Source: Albophoma yamanashiensis | Lineage: Eukaryota > Ascomycota > Sordariomycetes > Hypocreales > Ophiocordycipitaceae | Length of the DNA stretch: 64,000 bases | Direction: 5' to 3' | Assembly (NCBI GenBank): GCA_001600555.1 | Contig: BCKH01000002.1 | Coordinates: 1,240,001-1,304,000, forward strand | Shown here: positions 1 through 11,224 of the stretch, piece by piece | Layout: every line of letters begins with the position of its first letter | Numbering within the stretch: the first letter of the stretch is position 1 | Translations under genes and position numbers: made by a program | The notes under the pieces: generated by a model | What the model was told of the DNA's origin: nothing | What the model saw: only the letters and a program-made list of their open reading frames with translations | Database searches by the model: none

Positions 1-509
1 CCATTTGTGGAATTGGTGCTTCGGAAGCCTGCCCACTGCGACATGTTCGCCTTTCCTAGAATGATGGCTCCCGCTCGGCGCAGTTTCGCAACGACAGTGC
101 TGTCCTCGGCCACTCTGGCTCCGAGCAGCGTGTATGAGCCGGCCGTGTTGTTCATAGCATCGCAGGTGGCGATGTTATTCTTTATGAGTAACGGAATGCC
201 ATGGAGAGGCTTCGACGCTGCTGCGTTGCTGCTTCTCTCTGCGTCGACCTTGGCAGCGATCGCCCGGGCGTCCGGGTTGATTTCCGTGACGGCGTGGAGC
301 TCAGAATTGACTTCACCAATGCGATCGAGGTAGGCATCGACGAGGTCGACGCTTGTAAAAGCGCCGCTATCGAGCCCTTTCCGTAGTTGCTCGAGCGTTG
401 CATCCAGCAGCGCTGGGAACTGAGCTGAGTTGTCCGCCTCGACGATTGACCCCGATAGAATCGCACAGGCAATGCCAGCGGCTCGGCTGGTGAGGGTTGA
501 GGCGCGCAT
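1..509 (-). CDS. Amidase signature family protein, N-terminal part (runs off left edge)
   Basis: The minus-strand frame opens at an ATG at 509 and stays open to base 1, giving 169 residues of an incomplete protein. The first ~25 residues are hydrophobic and Ala-rich, like a secretion signal. The start of the amidase-signature fold follows: a helix with LDRIGEVN, then PLHGIPLLIKNN with Lys at about residue 110, which in the family is the catalytic lysine of the Ser-Ser-Lys triad, and further on AGAIILGKANMSQWAGFRS. The two catalytic serines would lie beyond the window edge. The family hydrolyses amides; the substrate cannot be told from this part. A signal-bearing fungal amidase is plausibly secreted or vacuolar. 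The motif run makes the family call strong; function and completeness are unknown. Confidence 0.85.
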   Translation of the reverse strand, partial: MRASTLTSRAAGIACAILSGSIVEADNSAQFPALLDATLEQLRKGLDSGAFTSVDLVDAYLDRIGEVNSELHAVTEINPDARAIAAKVDAERSSNAAASKPLHGIPLLIKNNIATCDAMNNTAGSYTLLGARVAEDSTVVAKLRRAGAIILGKANMSQWAGFRSTNSTN

Positions 510-2507
510 CTTTGTTGAATCAGGAAATGCTGTGACTTTGATGTACATAAGTATTCAAAACGAGATGCAAGAGGAGGAGCTGCGGTCAATATATACATGT
601 GCCGTGGCGACGGATGCGAATCTGCATCAGTACAAGTTCCGAGGCTGCCTACCCTTTACGGTTGTCACAAGGCGTAGCCCTTCAGTTGCATGGAAGCACC
701 GTCGCTGCATCCGATCCTGCGATTCCTTGAAGCAGGCTCGGGGAACACTCAAAGGCATTGGCTAGAGCTTAATGGTGGAAGATGAGAGAACAGTTCAGCT
801 CGCCAACGGCCCTTCTGGACCGCTTGGCAAGTCACATGATAAGCTTTTCGCCAAGCGAACCTGCGATCCTCTGTACGACGACGGAATGCCATTCGGAAAC
901 AAGGCGGACAAACTTGGGCGGCGAAGGAGCCAGAAGTTCCAGGTCCTCGATCGGCCATTAGGCCGCCAGGTATTCGTGGCAAATACCCCCTTGAGTGCGC
1001 TTTTGCCCCTATGTCATTCATTAGGCAAACATTGCTCGCATCAATACGGCTTTGAGGTCCATATAAGCTTTTCAGCCTCCACGACGAACGTCTTCGGTTT
1101 TGCTCAGCCGACAGGCTTCTCTGGCTTTGATTCAGCTCGTCTCTATGCAGTATTCAATGTTGATTTCATTCAGTCTACGTCTACGTTATTGACTGGAGCT
1201 CGCCATCTGGCGCCTCCGTTGCATTAACCTTGTACATTAATTCCGTCTTAACGAGGGACTTATAGTTTCAAGAACCCAGCCGATGGACCATGGCAAAGCC
1301 TAGAACACCATCGTTTTGAGACACCTGAATCCAGACCACTTGATCATGCAGCACGTGCCATAGCCGGTTCGTCCCTGTTGTTGGCTAATATTTTCGTCTC
1401 CGGTATTAGTTGATATTTCCCAGGCACCGGCGTGGCAGCGTGACTGTAACCTCACAATGCTGTTGTCCCTGGGCACACCATACGGCAGGGTATTCAGTGG
1501 ATTGCACTGCGAATGGCCGGAAAATTGGACCATGGTGTGGGCCACTGTACAGTTGACAGCCAAAAAGAACCAGGCGGTTTGGCAACGGAATGTGGGCGTC
1601 AGGATTATCCTCATATGCTTCTCCCACCATTCCGATCCTAACTGCGACCTCCTTGCACCACTCCAGCAGGATTGTAGTAGTGGACCTCTACTATCTGAAG
1701 TGAAAGCCAAGTAGCGCAAAGCCTTGAACGCAAATGAGTACAATCGGGCCAAGAAATTGACACGGGGCCACCGCGACGCAGGGCTTCTCACGTATATTGC
1801 GTGGGCGTCCCTTCCATCTCTCATTTTACTGCCAGTCTGAAAACCATGCGGCAGTTAGCAGGGCGAAACACGCAGTCCGATTCTACGCCTTAAGTTTCTT
1901 TATACTTCCTTTTCCAGCAGAGCGTGTTCACGACAGGCTTTATGATACTCACGCTGTTTCTCCGTTTCAGTTAGCCTTAAGAGAAACGTACAGAAGCATG
2001 TATGAATTTGACAGAAAGAGTCTACTGCAAGCCACCTGCAGAGATCACAGGAAATACAGATCTTTACCTTTTGCGGGGATACAAGAGAAGGGAAGTTACG
2101 TAGCAAGACGCTTAGGTCTTGGAAGTTGACTGCTTTCGGCCCGAGAGGTCAGCCTGGTAGATGGACTATGGGAAAATCTAAGCCTTTCCGTTAAGGCACG
2201 ATATATGCAGCTCATTATACTGGACTGGCGGTCGACTGTAAGGCGCCATATTTGTAGCGTGGGGGTTACATCCACGCGGGCGAAGTCGGCACGCGTAGAG
2301 GAAGCCCGCTCTACAACTCACTGACGTCACGGCACTTCGGACAAAGGTACTCTAAGATATGTACATGTATTTGCATTCGCGAGCCAACGTATTTACAAGT
2401 TGATGTGAATGTAGTTCTGCGGAACCTGCCTCTAACTTCACCACCACGCCTACTGGGCTCAAAAGCTGCGCGCAAGCTCAACAAGGGACCCCATACTCAT
2501 TTCAGCC
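510..2507. other. Intergenic, no supported gene
   Basis: No recognisable coding domain. A 74-codon ATG-started frame on the minus strand (1630 to 1406) has four cysteines and few rare features. It could be a small gene or chance, and I give it about 0.2. The upstream side of the amidase gene lies at 510-800. Confidence 0.4.
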
Positions 2508-3209
2508 TCAGTTTGGACCACCACCCCAGGTGTCACAAGTCCCTTGGCCAGGGGCGTGAGGTCGTCCGGAGTTTCTGGTCACGTCAGGGCCGGGCTGGGG
2601 GAAGTCGACATCCGTGCCCTCGTATGTGCAGACACCGTTGCCGATGTTGGCGACGAACATGTCCGGGCGGCTGCTTAGAGGGACCGCGGCGCGACGCTTC
2701 TTTCCACTCTGCCCCTTGACGGTGATGGCAGCACAGTTCATGTAGATCTCGCGATTGCCCTCGTTGTTGTACCAGGTCCAGGCGAAGAGCATCTCTCCGG
2801 AGGGGGTGTCGCTCGGGAGTGTGAACTGGTAGCTCGACGAGCCCATGACGGGGCAATGGCCGATGTACGAGTGGATAACTTTGAACGAGCTCCCGCGGTC
2901 AAAAGAGACCGAAGCCTGACAGGAGCCGCCGTTGTGTGGCGTATTGCCCGTGATCGTGAAGCTGTAGGTTTGGCCCGGGACCCACGTGGCAACAGGCGTA
3001 CCCTCGGGAGTGCCCAGGAGCGAGTTGTAACTCTTGCAGGGGAAGTTGCTTCCGTCCGAATCCAGAGGCGAGATCATGTCGTAATCGATATCGTCGCCAG
3101 TGTAGGGGTTGAAAGACGATCGAAATGGCGGAGGGTCGCTCATCTCCATGTGAGCTTTGGCAAAGGCAGCCAGCCCCAAAACGACACCGACAGTCTCGAT
3201 GACCTTCAT
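2508..3209 (-). CDS. AA11-type lytic polysaccharide monooxygenase
   Basis: Single exon, 233 aa, started at the ATG at 3209 because this puts a normal signal peptide (residues 1-19, ending AFAKA) directly before His20. In LPMOs the first mature residue must be the copper-binding histidine, so the start is well fixed. A frame extension further upstream lacks an ATG. The second histidine-brace residue is probably His92 in NTPHNGG. The signature SNFPCK and the strand TWYNNEGNREIYMNC, which carries the axial-tyrosine region, match family AA11 (copper-dependent oxidative cleavage of chitin). A short Asp/Tyr-rich insert (about residues 34-48) lies between His20 and the SNFPCK motif. After the core there is a basic linker (GKKRR) and a C-terminal tail with two more cysteines. 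The protein is secreted. Chitin as substrate is inferred from the family. Confidence 0.9.
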   Translation of the reverse strand: MKVIETVGVVLGLAAFAKAHMEMSDPPPFRSSFNPYTGDDIDYDMISPLDSDGSNFPCKSYNSLLGTPEGTPVATWVPGQTYSFTITGNTPHNGGSCQASVSFDRGSSFKVIHSYIGHCPVMGSSSYQFTLPSDTPSGEMLFAWTWYNNEGNREIYMNCAAITVKGQSGKKRRAAVPLSSRPDMFVANIGNGVCTYEGTDVDFPQPGPDVTRNSGRPHAPGQGTCDTWGGGPN

Positions 3210-4682
3210 GACGACAGTTTCGCAGCCGTAGGAGTGATAGGCTTGTCTAAGGTGGTGTTTAGGGGTAGGAAGAGTGACGACAGGGGAGACGCCAGGCAAG
3301 GCCCCAGCAGAGGAGAATGGCTTCTTGGGTTGAGCAGTGGCGGAAGTCGGAGGCTTCGATGTCTTTAATACTCGACACTACATGGCAAGAGCGAGTCATA
3401 CCCATGCCTGTCCAGTATTCAAGATGGAAGTCGAGCAGTAACGTATCGCGCTACATCCCCACCTGGCAAGTCCCTGCATGGCAACATCATATCACACGCC
3501 GGGAAGCATGTTCGGATGAATCGACTGTTGACGTACCTTCCGTTCAAGGCGAGCGTTGTGAGTCGCTGCATGGCCCATTGCAACTCCAAGGCCCAGAGCA
3601 ACGAGGAACGCAACCCCACAGCCTCGCCACCCGTTTCCCAATGACACTCGGCTTGTAATGAGTCTGCGATTCGATGCAACTACCTACAGTGAGGTTTCAG
3701 TCGGTGGCACTTGAGGGCACGCCGCACGTGCGTCTTGCATCGACACAACATCTGCGCAATCATCCTTTCAGAAGAAGAAACACTGGCACCTTCCTCTCAA
3801 TGCGGAAGTTGACCGCTCGTTTTAGGTAGAAACGGGCGTGCCGCATCAGTGGGGCTCCCGATTCGATCCTTAATAGTACGATCCAGAAAAGCACCATACG
3901 CACGTTTCAAGTTCGACCCGGTATTTGGCCTGCTTGTTGCATCAAGCGGCACCTGCTATTTTCTTGACACTGACTAGTCGGCGACACTGACGGCACCAGC
4001 CAGCTCTTGAGATTGTAACGTCGCTCGTCTCCCATCTGCCCACTTGCAATATAAAGCGTCTTGCTCGGACTAGGCCGACATGCCTCACGTGCCGAGGGAC
4101 CGAAAAAGACACGCCGCCCATCAAAATATGGGATGAATTTGGACTTTGGAAGATAGGGTGTATTGAAGATCTAGCCTAATGTGGGATGTGCATAACGCTG
4201 TTCCATGGTTCCTGGACTCTGCCAACCCCACGTGCACACACGGACCAGGTCATCTGGCCACAGATGTAGTAGTAACGTAACGTCCTTCTAGGCAATACTG
4301 GCAATGAATTCCATCGCAACAGCTATCGAGAACGACTTACCAAGGATCCCTGTCAGTACTCTTGATTTATGCGGTAAATTTACAAGTGGGCGCATTTCTC
4401 ACACTCTAGTTTTTACGAGTACGCATACACGATTTCACTTCAATGCTCAGCGACGACTCTGCGAGACAGAAGAATTTAGCGACCGCCAGCTGGTTGCTCG
4501 AATGAGACAGGATGACCAGGAACTAGACCTTTGTGAAATAGAGACATTCACTACACCCGAGGACATGGTGTTAATTGAGCCTGTTTGGACTCTCAATATT
4601 TGAAAATAGAAGTGTCATCGCTGGCGAGGATGCTACGTGGCTCAAACGCGGATATGACATATCGCGAACGACATTGTATTCT
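3210..4682. other. Intergenic, no supported gene
   Basis: This is the upstream region of the LPMO gene and the downstream region of the aspartic protease. A 99-codon ATG-started plus-strand frame at 4304-4603 has mixed composition and no domain I recognise. It is noted only as a weak possibility (0.2). Nothing else stands out. Confidence 0.4.
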
Positions 4683-5868
4683 CTATATCTTCACGATATC
4701 CGTCTCCTCAGTGTACCTCACTGCCGAAAATTCTACTGTCAAGTCATCGTAGTCGAAAGTAAAGTAAACCTCGCGAAGAAAGGCGTCCCCAAAAGTCGTA
4801 ACATCCCTACCAAGGTCAACCACGCAGTTCGTATCCGAGAGTTTGGTGACGAGGTGATGTAGCGGCACCCTGATCTCTGCCCCTTCACCCAAGTCCACGA
4901 CGAGCGTATCACTCGTCGGGTTTCGGTAAGTGCAATCCACCTTCAATCTCGGTCCTTCGGGGACGTCTTTGGGAATGCCGAAATAGTCCCTCACATCGCC
5001 GTACATCTTACTAGGCAGATACCATCGCGGCGAGCCAGTATCCCACAAAACGAAACTATCTTTTTCGTAGGTGAAGTTGCTTCCTGTTCCCTTCGAGAGC
5101 TCCAGACTCATGCCGTTAACTTGCACGAAGTTAGGCTGACCATTTGCCACTGTGGTGGTTGGGTCCAAGACCTTGTGCTTGAACACTGTTCCTTGCCGTT
5201 TGGCTAGATCTATTCCCCCAATGAGAAGAACACCGTCGGCGGTCGAGTTATTAGGACCTAGATATATACTAAACGCTCGCTTCGAAATGGCACCTCGGTC
5301 AAATAGCTGCTGGATGAAGGTCGGAGACCTATTGCAAGCCTTGGTGTCACAATCTGCGCCGAGGCCAAAAATAGCAGCGTGTTGATCAGTTATACGAGGG
5401 CCCCAGTATGATTCGACAACGCCAAAATTCATATTTTGAAAGGTCTGCCCGCCGATACTCAGGGTATCGTTCATCATACTGCCGTAACCCTTATCCGAAA
5501 GCATATCGTAGTAGCTGCTGCTTATCCACTTCGTAGTTGATGAAGACGTATTATCATAGACGCCATACTCTACACATAGGCCGCGCTTGCATATTTCGTT
5601 TACTGCGTGGTTATAAGTATTATTGTTTAGTAATGCTTGATGATCGTTGAGGCGACTCACAAGGTGATTCAAACGCGTACGTGTAGCTGCCTGTGTCTGC
5701 TTTGGTCACAGATCGTTGCGGGGGGGTGCCGACTTGAATTTCAACACCGTAGGCAGATTGATTATCTATCCGCCGCAACGGAATCGAAATTACGCCTGGG
5801 GGTAGTGAGGCCGACAGAGTCACCCCTGCTAACACCAGGAGGCAAAGATGGAACCAGTGACAATGCAT
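4683..5868 (-). CDS. Secreted pepsin-like aspartic protease (yapsin/candidapepsin type)
   Basis: Two exons, 5868-5661 and 5602-4683, joined over a 58-nt intron (GTGAGT donor, ACTAAAC branch, GCAG acceptor, phase 1), giving 375 aa. Residues 1-20 are a hydrophobic signal peptide. The N-terminal lobe has YGVEIQVGTPPQ followed by the first catalytic motif, DTGS, with Asp at about 58. The second catalytic motif, WDTGS, has Asp at about 257. The flap-region Tyr and FGLGA segment are present. The DTGS/DTGS pair, short or absent propeptide and YGVYDNTSSST strand resemble the fungal yapsin-like secreted or surface group. There is no evident GPI signal at the C terminus (it ends YTEETDIVKI). The likely role is secreted acid proteolysis. 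It lies 1.5 kb from the LPMO gene, on the same strand, in a gene-poor, repeat-bearing region. Confidence 0.88.
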
Positions 5869-6907
5869 GTTCGAGGATGGAATATTAAAGTTGGTACGCT
5901 GTAGCTGAGTTAATAATATTGAAGCCTGGGGCCGACGGACTGTTTATTAAATATGGATTTCGATTCGTATAAATGTTGCGAGCCTGACCATTTGTCTTGC
6001 GGTATTTCCGCCAAAAACTGGGCGGTGCATGTCCTTCTGCCTACATGGTGTATGAGTTACGCAACATGCTGTCGGCATAGGTGCCGAAGCAGGGGACCCC
6101 AAATACGATGTACTGATACGAAGTACCTAAATCGTGTCGGTACAGTCACTAGTCCAAAGTAGGAATCTTGATGATAGGAATTCAGCTCACTTATGACGTC
6201 AACAAGGTATTCCTTAAGGTACGGTCGTATTCGTATATGGTTGACAGGCAAACAGGGTCATCTGACCTGGAAAGCAGCTTGCATTATCCGCTATACGATG
6301 CTTCTTCAAAACCCGTGACACGTGAAATGAGTAGGGATCCCCAGCGCTTCCGAGGTCGGCTCAAGCATATAGCAGGCTGCTTGTCGCTTTCGTCTTCGTC
6401 ATTTTCTACATGTACAGCTAGGCGATATGAACCCCCCACACACCATTCGGTTCCATCTACGGACCCATACCGGGATACGAAGAACCCTGCGAATTAAAGG
6501 CGATACCGTGGAATATAAGTCGGAAACCAAGCTGCATAAAGTTTAAGACTAGATATGGGTACGAGTAGATCCTAAGTTATGTGCTATACGGGGTGCTTAT
6601 AGGTGAACATGTAACCATTTTCGACGCCCTGCCGGCTCTCTTTGCGCTTCCGGCTGACTCCAGGGCAGAAGTGGCGCTTGGCAAGTCGCCGCATTTCCTG
6701 GGCTACTCCGGGGACGGCACCGAGATGGCGGCCGGCGTGTCGGACCGCGGCCCGGAGCGGTTTTATTGCCAACGAGCTGACGGGGAGGGGTGCAGATGGT
6801 GTATCGCTCCGCGCACGGCTTCTGGGGGCCGAATTCAGGACGTTGAAGTACACACTTACTGTGTATTTGAGGCTCGTCTGACGCGTGTTAGTGGCCTCGG
6901 CCTTACT
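5869..6907. other. Intergenic; GC-rich island at about 6600-6900
   Basis: Mostly AT-rich, stop-dense sequence. From about 6610 to 6860 the base composition shifts to GC-rich, and that block leads directly into dispersed repeat copy A. It may therefore be further repeat sequence that escaped or predates AT-biased decay. No gene is supported. Confidence 0.35.
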
Positions 6908-7119
6908 CCTCTGCTCATCAAGACTTCCATCCGCGAGATAACTGCTCTCGACGAAATGATTTCTTTGCCTCGTCGCCAAAGCGCTATTTCTACCACCGGA
7001 GACTTTCCTACGCTTCCTCTCGGACCAGCACTGCCTCAAAGTGCGTACATCACCCTGCCTTACTAGAAACTAAGACTGCCGCAAATATGTCACGTCTTTA
7101 AAACGGCAGGTTCGATATT
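6908..7119. repeat. Dispersed repeat, copy A (RIP-marked)
   Basis: About 212 bp, aligned by eye with 12783-12993 at roughly 94% identity. The dozen or so differences are transitions, plus one 1-base indel. Copy A more often carries the T or A, including CpA-to-TpA and the reverse-complement form. Read on the minus strand, the copies share a short open frame rich in Arg and Lys, but no transposase motif that I can name. Confidence 0.8.
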
Positions 7120-7957
7120 TTATTTGCAGTCTCTGTCGCAATATAGCAATACAAATCTAGCGATATTTCTTGGAAATCGTCGGTCGCTGGAGGGTTAGCG
7201 AAGCTTCTGGTAGGCTTCGCCTTCACGTAGCTCGACAACACCTATTCTAGTATGAGAGTAGGTCCTTTGCTGTCTATCCCCAGACGACAATTTTTGGCCA
7301 AATTCCATTAAAGATAAACCTATTGGCGACATCAATGAGAAATAAACAACGCCGACCGTTCACTTAGACCATTGTTCACAAACTGCTCTTCCGTGAGTTT
7401 TATCGCCGAAAGGCCGCGCGGTGTAGGCTCATCTCTAGCCAGGACAGTAATTGAGAATTGTCTCTATTACTACAAGCTGAAGAACATCAAGCCAGATGAT
7501 GCGGTCAAGACAATCGAAGAACACGGAGTCCTGCAGCCAATGATGACGCAGCTCCTATGACTCCGAGACTGAGGCCGAAGCTCCCGGAAACATGACCGGC
7601 CGAATATGTCGGCGACGTTGGCAAAGCTGTGATTATGTACGGAGTACTGTGGGGACCGAAACGTGTAGCGCAGATACCTAGCCAGCTTGCAACACAACAC
7701 AGATCTTAACTTCATTCTTGGAAGCACTTGATCACTTGGTTACAATCCTCCGGATTCATCACCAAACGTGACATTAGCCCTAACCTATCTGCCAACACAA
7801 ACCTCTAGTTTATCCCTTGGGAACCCAAACCGTCACACTATAACATAGGGCTAGGGGATAATATACGTTTAGCACCCGCTTCGTTGCCGCCAAGTAGTGG
7901 AAATACTCTACCGCTAGTTGGATAATTAGGACGAAGATATAGTATATAGCGAATTAC
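7120..7957. other. Intergenic, no supported gene
   Basis: AT-rich, with no frame I trust. It contains one copy of the 9-mer TACGGAGTA at 7638-7646, a motif that recurs across the window. Confidence 0.35.
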
Positions 7958-8248
7958 TCAGCAGAGCAACGCGTTCCAATAGTAGCAATCTTCCCGGAAG
8001 CACTCCGTTGTCATGTGGCAATCATTATCTTTTTCGCACGGAATCTTGTCTCCATTAATGGCCCCGTAGCACCATCCACCTGATCCTGATGGACCACACC
8101 GCTGCCAGCAATAGCTAGGGTTATCCGGGCCGAGCCAGAAGCATTTGAAATTTTGAGGAGACCTCATCGGCAAATGGAGCAACCAGGGCGATGATAAGAC
8201 TCCAGTAGCCAGGACGGCAGTTGTAGCGACAATGTATGTAAATAGCAT
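7958..8248 (-). CDS. Small secreted cysteine-rich protein
   Basis: Single exon, ATG at 8248, 96 aa. Residues 1-19 form a clear signal peptide (hydrophobic stretch ending VLSS). The mature part of about 77 residues holds nine cysteines: one in KCFW, pairs in YCWQRC and IPCEKDNDC, others in WCYG, ECFRED and the C-terminal LLC. An odd cysteine count leaves one free or intermolecular thiol, unless the gene model misses a segment. The Trp/Tyr content is high. No known domain is recognised. The size, signal peptide, cysteine density and location in a repeat-rich region fit a candidate secreted effector or surface protein. That role is inferred from these properties, not from homology. Confidence 0.7.
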   Translation of the reverse strand: MLFTYIVATTAVLATGVLSSPWLLHLPMRSPQNFKCFWLGPDNPSYCWQRCGPSGSGGWCYGAINGDKIPCEKDNDCHMTTECFREDCYYWNALLC

Positions 8249-8419
8249 TATAAGGTAAGTTCCTTGCCGTTTTTAGCTATTATAATTTAGATTTAGAGAC
8301 GCAGTCGGATTGTATTTTTCGCAATATAATAATTTGTAGGACTTACGCTACGTGAGGATTCCGACTACTCCTGTAGTTTATGTTTTCTCGAGCTAGCGGA
8401 ATATAAACCGTTATATAGG
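8249..8419. other. AT-rich upstream region of the cysteine-rich gene
   Basis: Very AT-rich and stop-dense; it contains the putative promoter of the minus-strand gene. No motif is certain. Confidence 0.3.
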
Positions 8420-10497
8420 TGTTATGACCACGGGCCACTATAGTATCAATAAGCAGTCAGGTATGAGTAAAACAAGAGATGGGATTGATGCAAGACCGAA
8501 GCTTGACTTCGTCAAGCTCTACGTAGGGGAATAGCTATCTTATAGTATGATTGTCGCCTGACATTCCTTCCAAATGCGACAGAGTTCATATTGGGTTGTG
8601 GCTTTCAACTCAATTGAAGCCACAACCCTGTTTGACCGATGCTATTACAATAGGTAGACTATTAGTATAGCCAACCCTATATATTCTCGTATATGGCGAC
8701 TAGCTTTAGAAATAACGTTTAGTTTATTTACATGAGTAGAAGAATCTTTGAGCGACGATACGGCCCCGGTTGCCGATAAACTTTATTCAAAAAACAGTAT
8801 TAAATTAACCTAGCTTTCTTTCTAAAGCTAACCGCCCTGCCGCGTCTAAGCTAACGAACCGGCTACCCAATTGACTAATTGATCATTATGTGTAGGTAGA
8901 TAGCAGGTATTACATCTTCTCTCGGTAGTCATTATGACGGATGATAGAGCGGTCGCTGTTATTACCCGTAAACTTTAGTTTATCCTTTTTCTTTTCGAGA
9001 GAGATATAAAGTGAGCGATGGTCAGGTTGGTTTTTGTCCGACCACAATCCCCATTGCACAAGATGGCACCCCAAGGTCTCACAGAATCTCTCAAAAAGCG
9101 TCAAGGTGGGCCTGACTCTGCAACCACTGTCCAACGCCATAGATGATGAGCTGACTACGCAATGCGGGTAGCGGGTGAAGGTGCCGGGGTCAAGGCTGAC
9201 GGCGCGGTGCCCTCGCTGACCAAAGCGTCGACCCAACAACCGGCAGAGGCATCCCTCCTGCGAGAGAGAAAAATGCAGCAACAAATCATGGAAGCGCTAC
9301 TCAAGGATCCCAATGCCTCTGCGCAAAGCCTAGCGCGAAGCCAAGAAATTTATCAACACATGAACGACTCCCTGTCCGGGCATCGCGAAACGATGGAATG
9401 GCCGTATAAGGATCGCTAAGCCCTCCTGCAAAGCCAATATTGGCCTCCAGTGCCGCATCATTAGCTAATGGGCAACGTTCGCGGATCAGCGCCGGCCCAT
9501 GCTGATGACGCTTAGCTAGGTAGCAAGCTAGCAGCCCTGACATCTCGTTTCGAGCCTCCTAACGAGAATTCGGAGCCGCCTCTCCGTCATTAGTGTTTCA
9601 ATGATTTGCAGGAATTGTGCTTGGCGGGAATTCCGAGAGCAAGGACTTCAATGGAAGATGGGCTCTGAGCGCCCCAAAAGGCACGGCAAGGACTGCTCTG
9701 TTCGTACGTAGAAGGGAAAGGCATGAAGCCTACGACCAGGCCTTAATTCAATCACTTTATTCTGCAAAGGAGGCACGAGCGACACTGAGGGCCGACTTAG
9801 CAAAGTAGGAGGGCAACGAGTTCCTACACTAAGCTATGGAATGCTGATAAATAACGTAAGGAGCATGAAGAAGAATTTGATCATAATGCCATTTTCACAC
9901 CTCTTATCTTTCATCGTTCCTTGGATCTGATTTATCAAGTGTGGTATTACGGGTTTGTTCGGCTGTCCCAACAAAGTGCCCGGCTTCCGTAGGAGATAAG
10001 CTTTGCGATCGTCGCTGTGTATGAAAGGGGCTCATTCCTGAAGACAGCTCTCTAGTCATTCTTTCAGGCCGTTTCACGAGCGCATCTTCTGCCTGTTGAG
10101 GCTGCCGTCCGGCTAGCTTCTCATCCGTAACTTCAACTCGCTGGGCAATGCGCTTGTCGAGCTTACGGCGTGCGAGAGCCCGGTTAATAGTCTGTCGGCA
10201 AGCTTTCGTATCGTACCCGCTGCTGAAAGAAGAGCTTTGAGAGGGAGCTTTCGTGCCTCGAACCTCTCACTCTATATTAAATCCGCTATTAAATCGAGGT
10301 CGGTCTCACTGAGCTTTCTCTTCCTTCCTCGAGTCTCGTGCTTCGTTAGGTCGTTATGAAAGGTTCGGTTGATTCGCTATTGAGTACACGGTTGCATGTG
10401 CGCCGCGAGACCTCGAAGAAATCGAAATTCGTCTTCTTTGGTAAAGAAATAAAGAAATACAACTCAACTCAACTTAACTCTACCTAGGGTCGTAACA
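8420..10497 (+). mobile_element. Possible decayed LTR-retroelement relic
   Basis: The left boundary TGTTATGACC and the right boundary GGTCGTAACA are inverted copies apart from one C-to-T change, the arrangement expected of LTR termini (TG...CA). The last ~300 bp resemble the 3' half of an LTR: a TATATTAAAT box at about 10272, a C/T-rich stretch, and an AAATAAAGAAATACAACTCAACTC run before the terminus. The interior is AT-rich and full of stops, with only fragments of open frame (9162-9419 and 9617-9808, on the plus strand). No reverse transcriptase or integrase is readable and no 5-bp target duplication was found. It could instead be two unrelated fragments. Confidence 0.3.
8593..8628. repeat. 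Near-perfect inverted repeat (hairpin)
   Basis: A 15-bp arm, GGGTTGTGGCTT-TCAA, is followed by a short loop and its reverse complement TTGAAGCCACAACCC, with one extra T in the left arm. It lies in AT-rich noncoding DNA with no T-tract typical of a terminator. Confidence 0.8.
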
Positions 10498-11224
10498 TTC
10501 GTGGATATAAAACCACTGCCCTACCTGTGTAAAGGGATCTGGGATTACCAGTATCAATGTACAATGTTACGCCTAGTATCTCAAGTCTAGCTACTATCTC
10601 CCGAGTCACGTATAACTACCTACATATTAGTAATCTCTAGCACCGACAATCTCAAATCTTTACAATACAAGACCCCTGCCTTTAAAGTCTAGAAGAAACG
10701 GACTCGGATAACGAGCAGTAGTATTCCTACCTAACTCTCTCCCTCATGAGAACCCGGTACCTTGCCTATGACCTTGTCTGTAGGTGGGTATGACAACCAG
10801 TCACGATTCATTGATCGTATTAAGTGTACATTCCTGTTACTATAAGTGACCACTATGTCAGGTCGACCAAGAGTAAATTACACGGTCGACCCCTCGACCA
10901 TTCTAGGCACATGGCCCGGGCCCGACCAGGCATCCGTAAACATTGATATCAACAAGGTCGATGTCAGAAATATCACATGAACGGCACTTCTGATTTTAAC
11001 ATGTATTGATAACTAGCTATGCAGTGATTGTATCAACTCTCTTAACAAGTAGGAGTACAAGGAACGGAAAGGAAAGGGGAACTGAGAGACTAAAGACCAG
11101 CCAGATCCGAAAGAGTAACCAGAGTCTAAAGAATAACTGAGCCTATGAGTCCGTAATGCGATTGGTGAGTCGAGTGTAAGCCGAGACTTAGCACTGAGCG
11201 AATCCGTGGACCTTCATGTCTCAG
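10498..11224. other. Intergenic, AT-rich
   Basis: Stop-dense sequence with frequent TA dinucleotides and no supportable gene. The 3' side serves as the downstream region of the cysteine-rich secreted gene that ends at 11225. Confidence 0.35.

Noticed and set aside
3210..3299. 30-codon N-terminal extension of the LPMO
   Set aside because: Begins at TTG, and an extension would bury the signal peptide and the required N-terminal copper histidine.
5603..5660. Shorter intron in the aspartic protease using the acceptor at 5636
   Set aside because: It would be only 25 nt, too short for splicing; the 58-nt version has a branch site and restores the conserved sequence.
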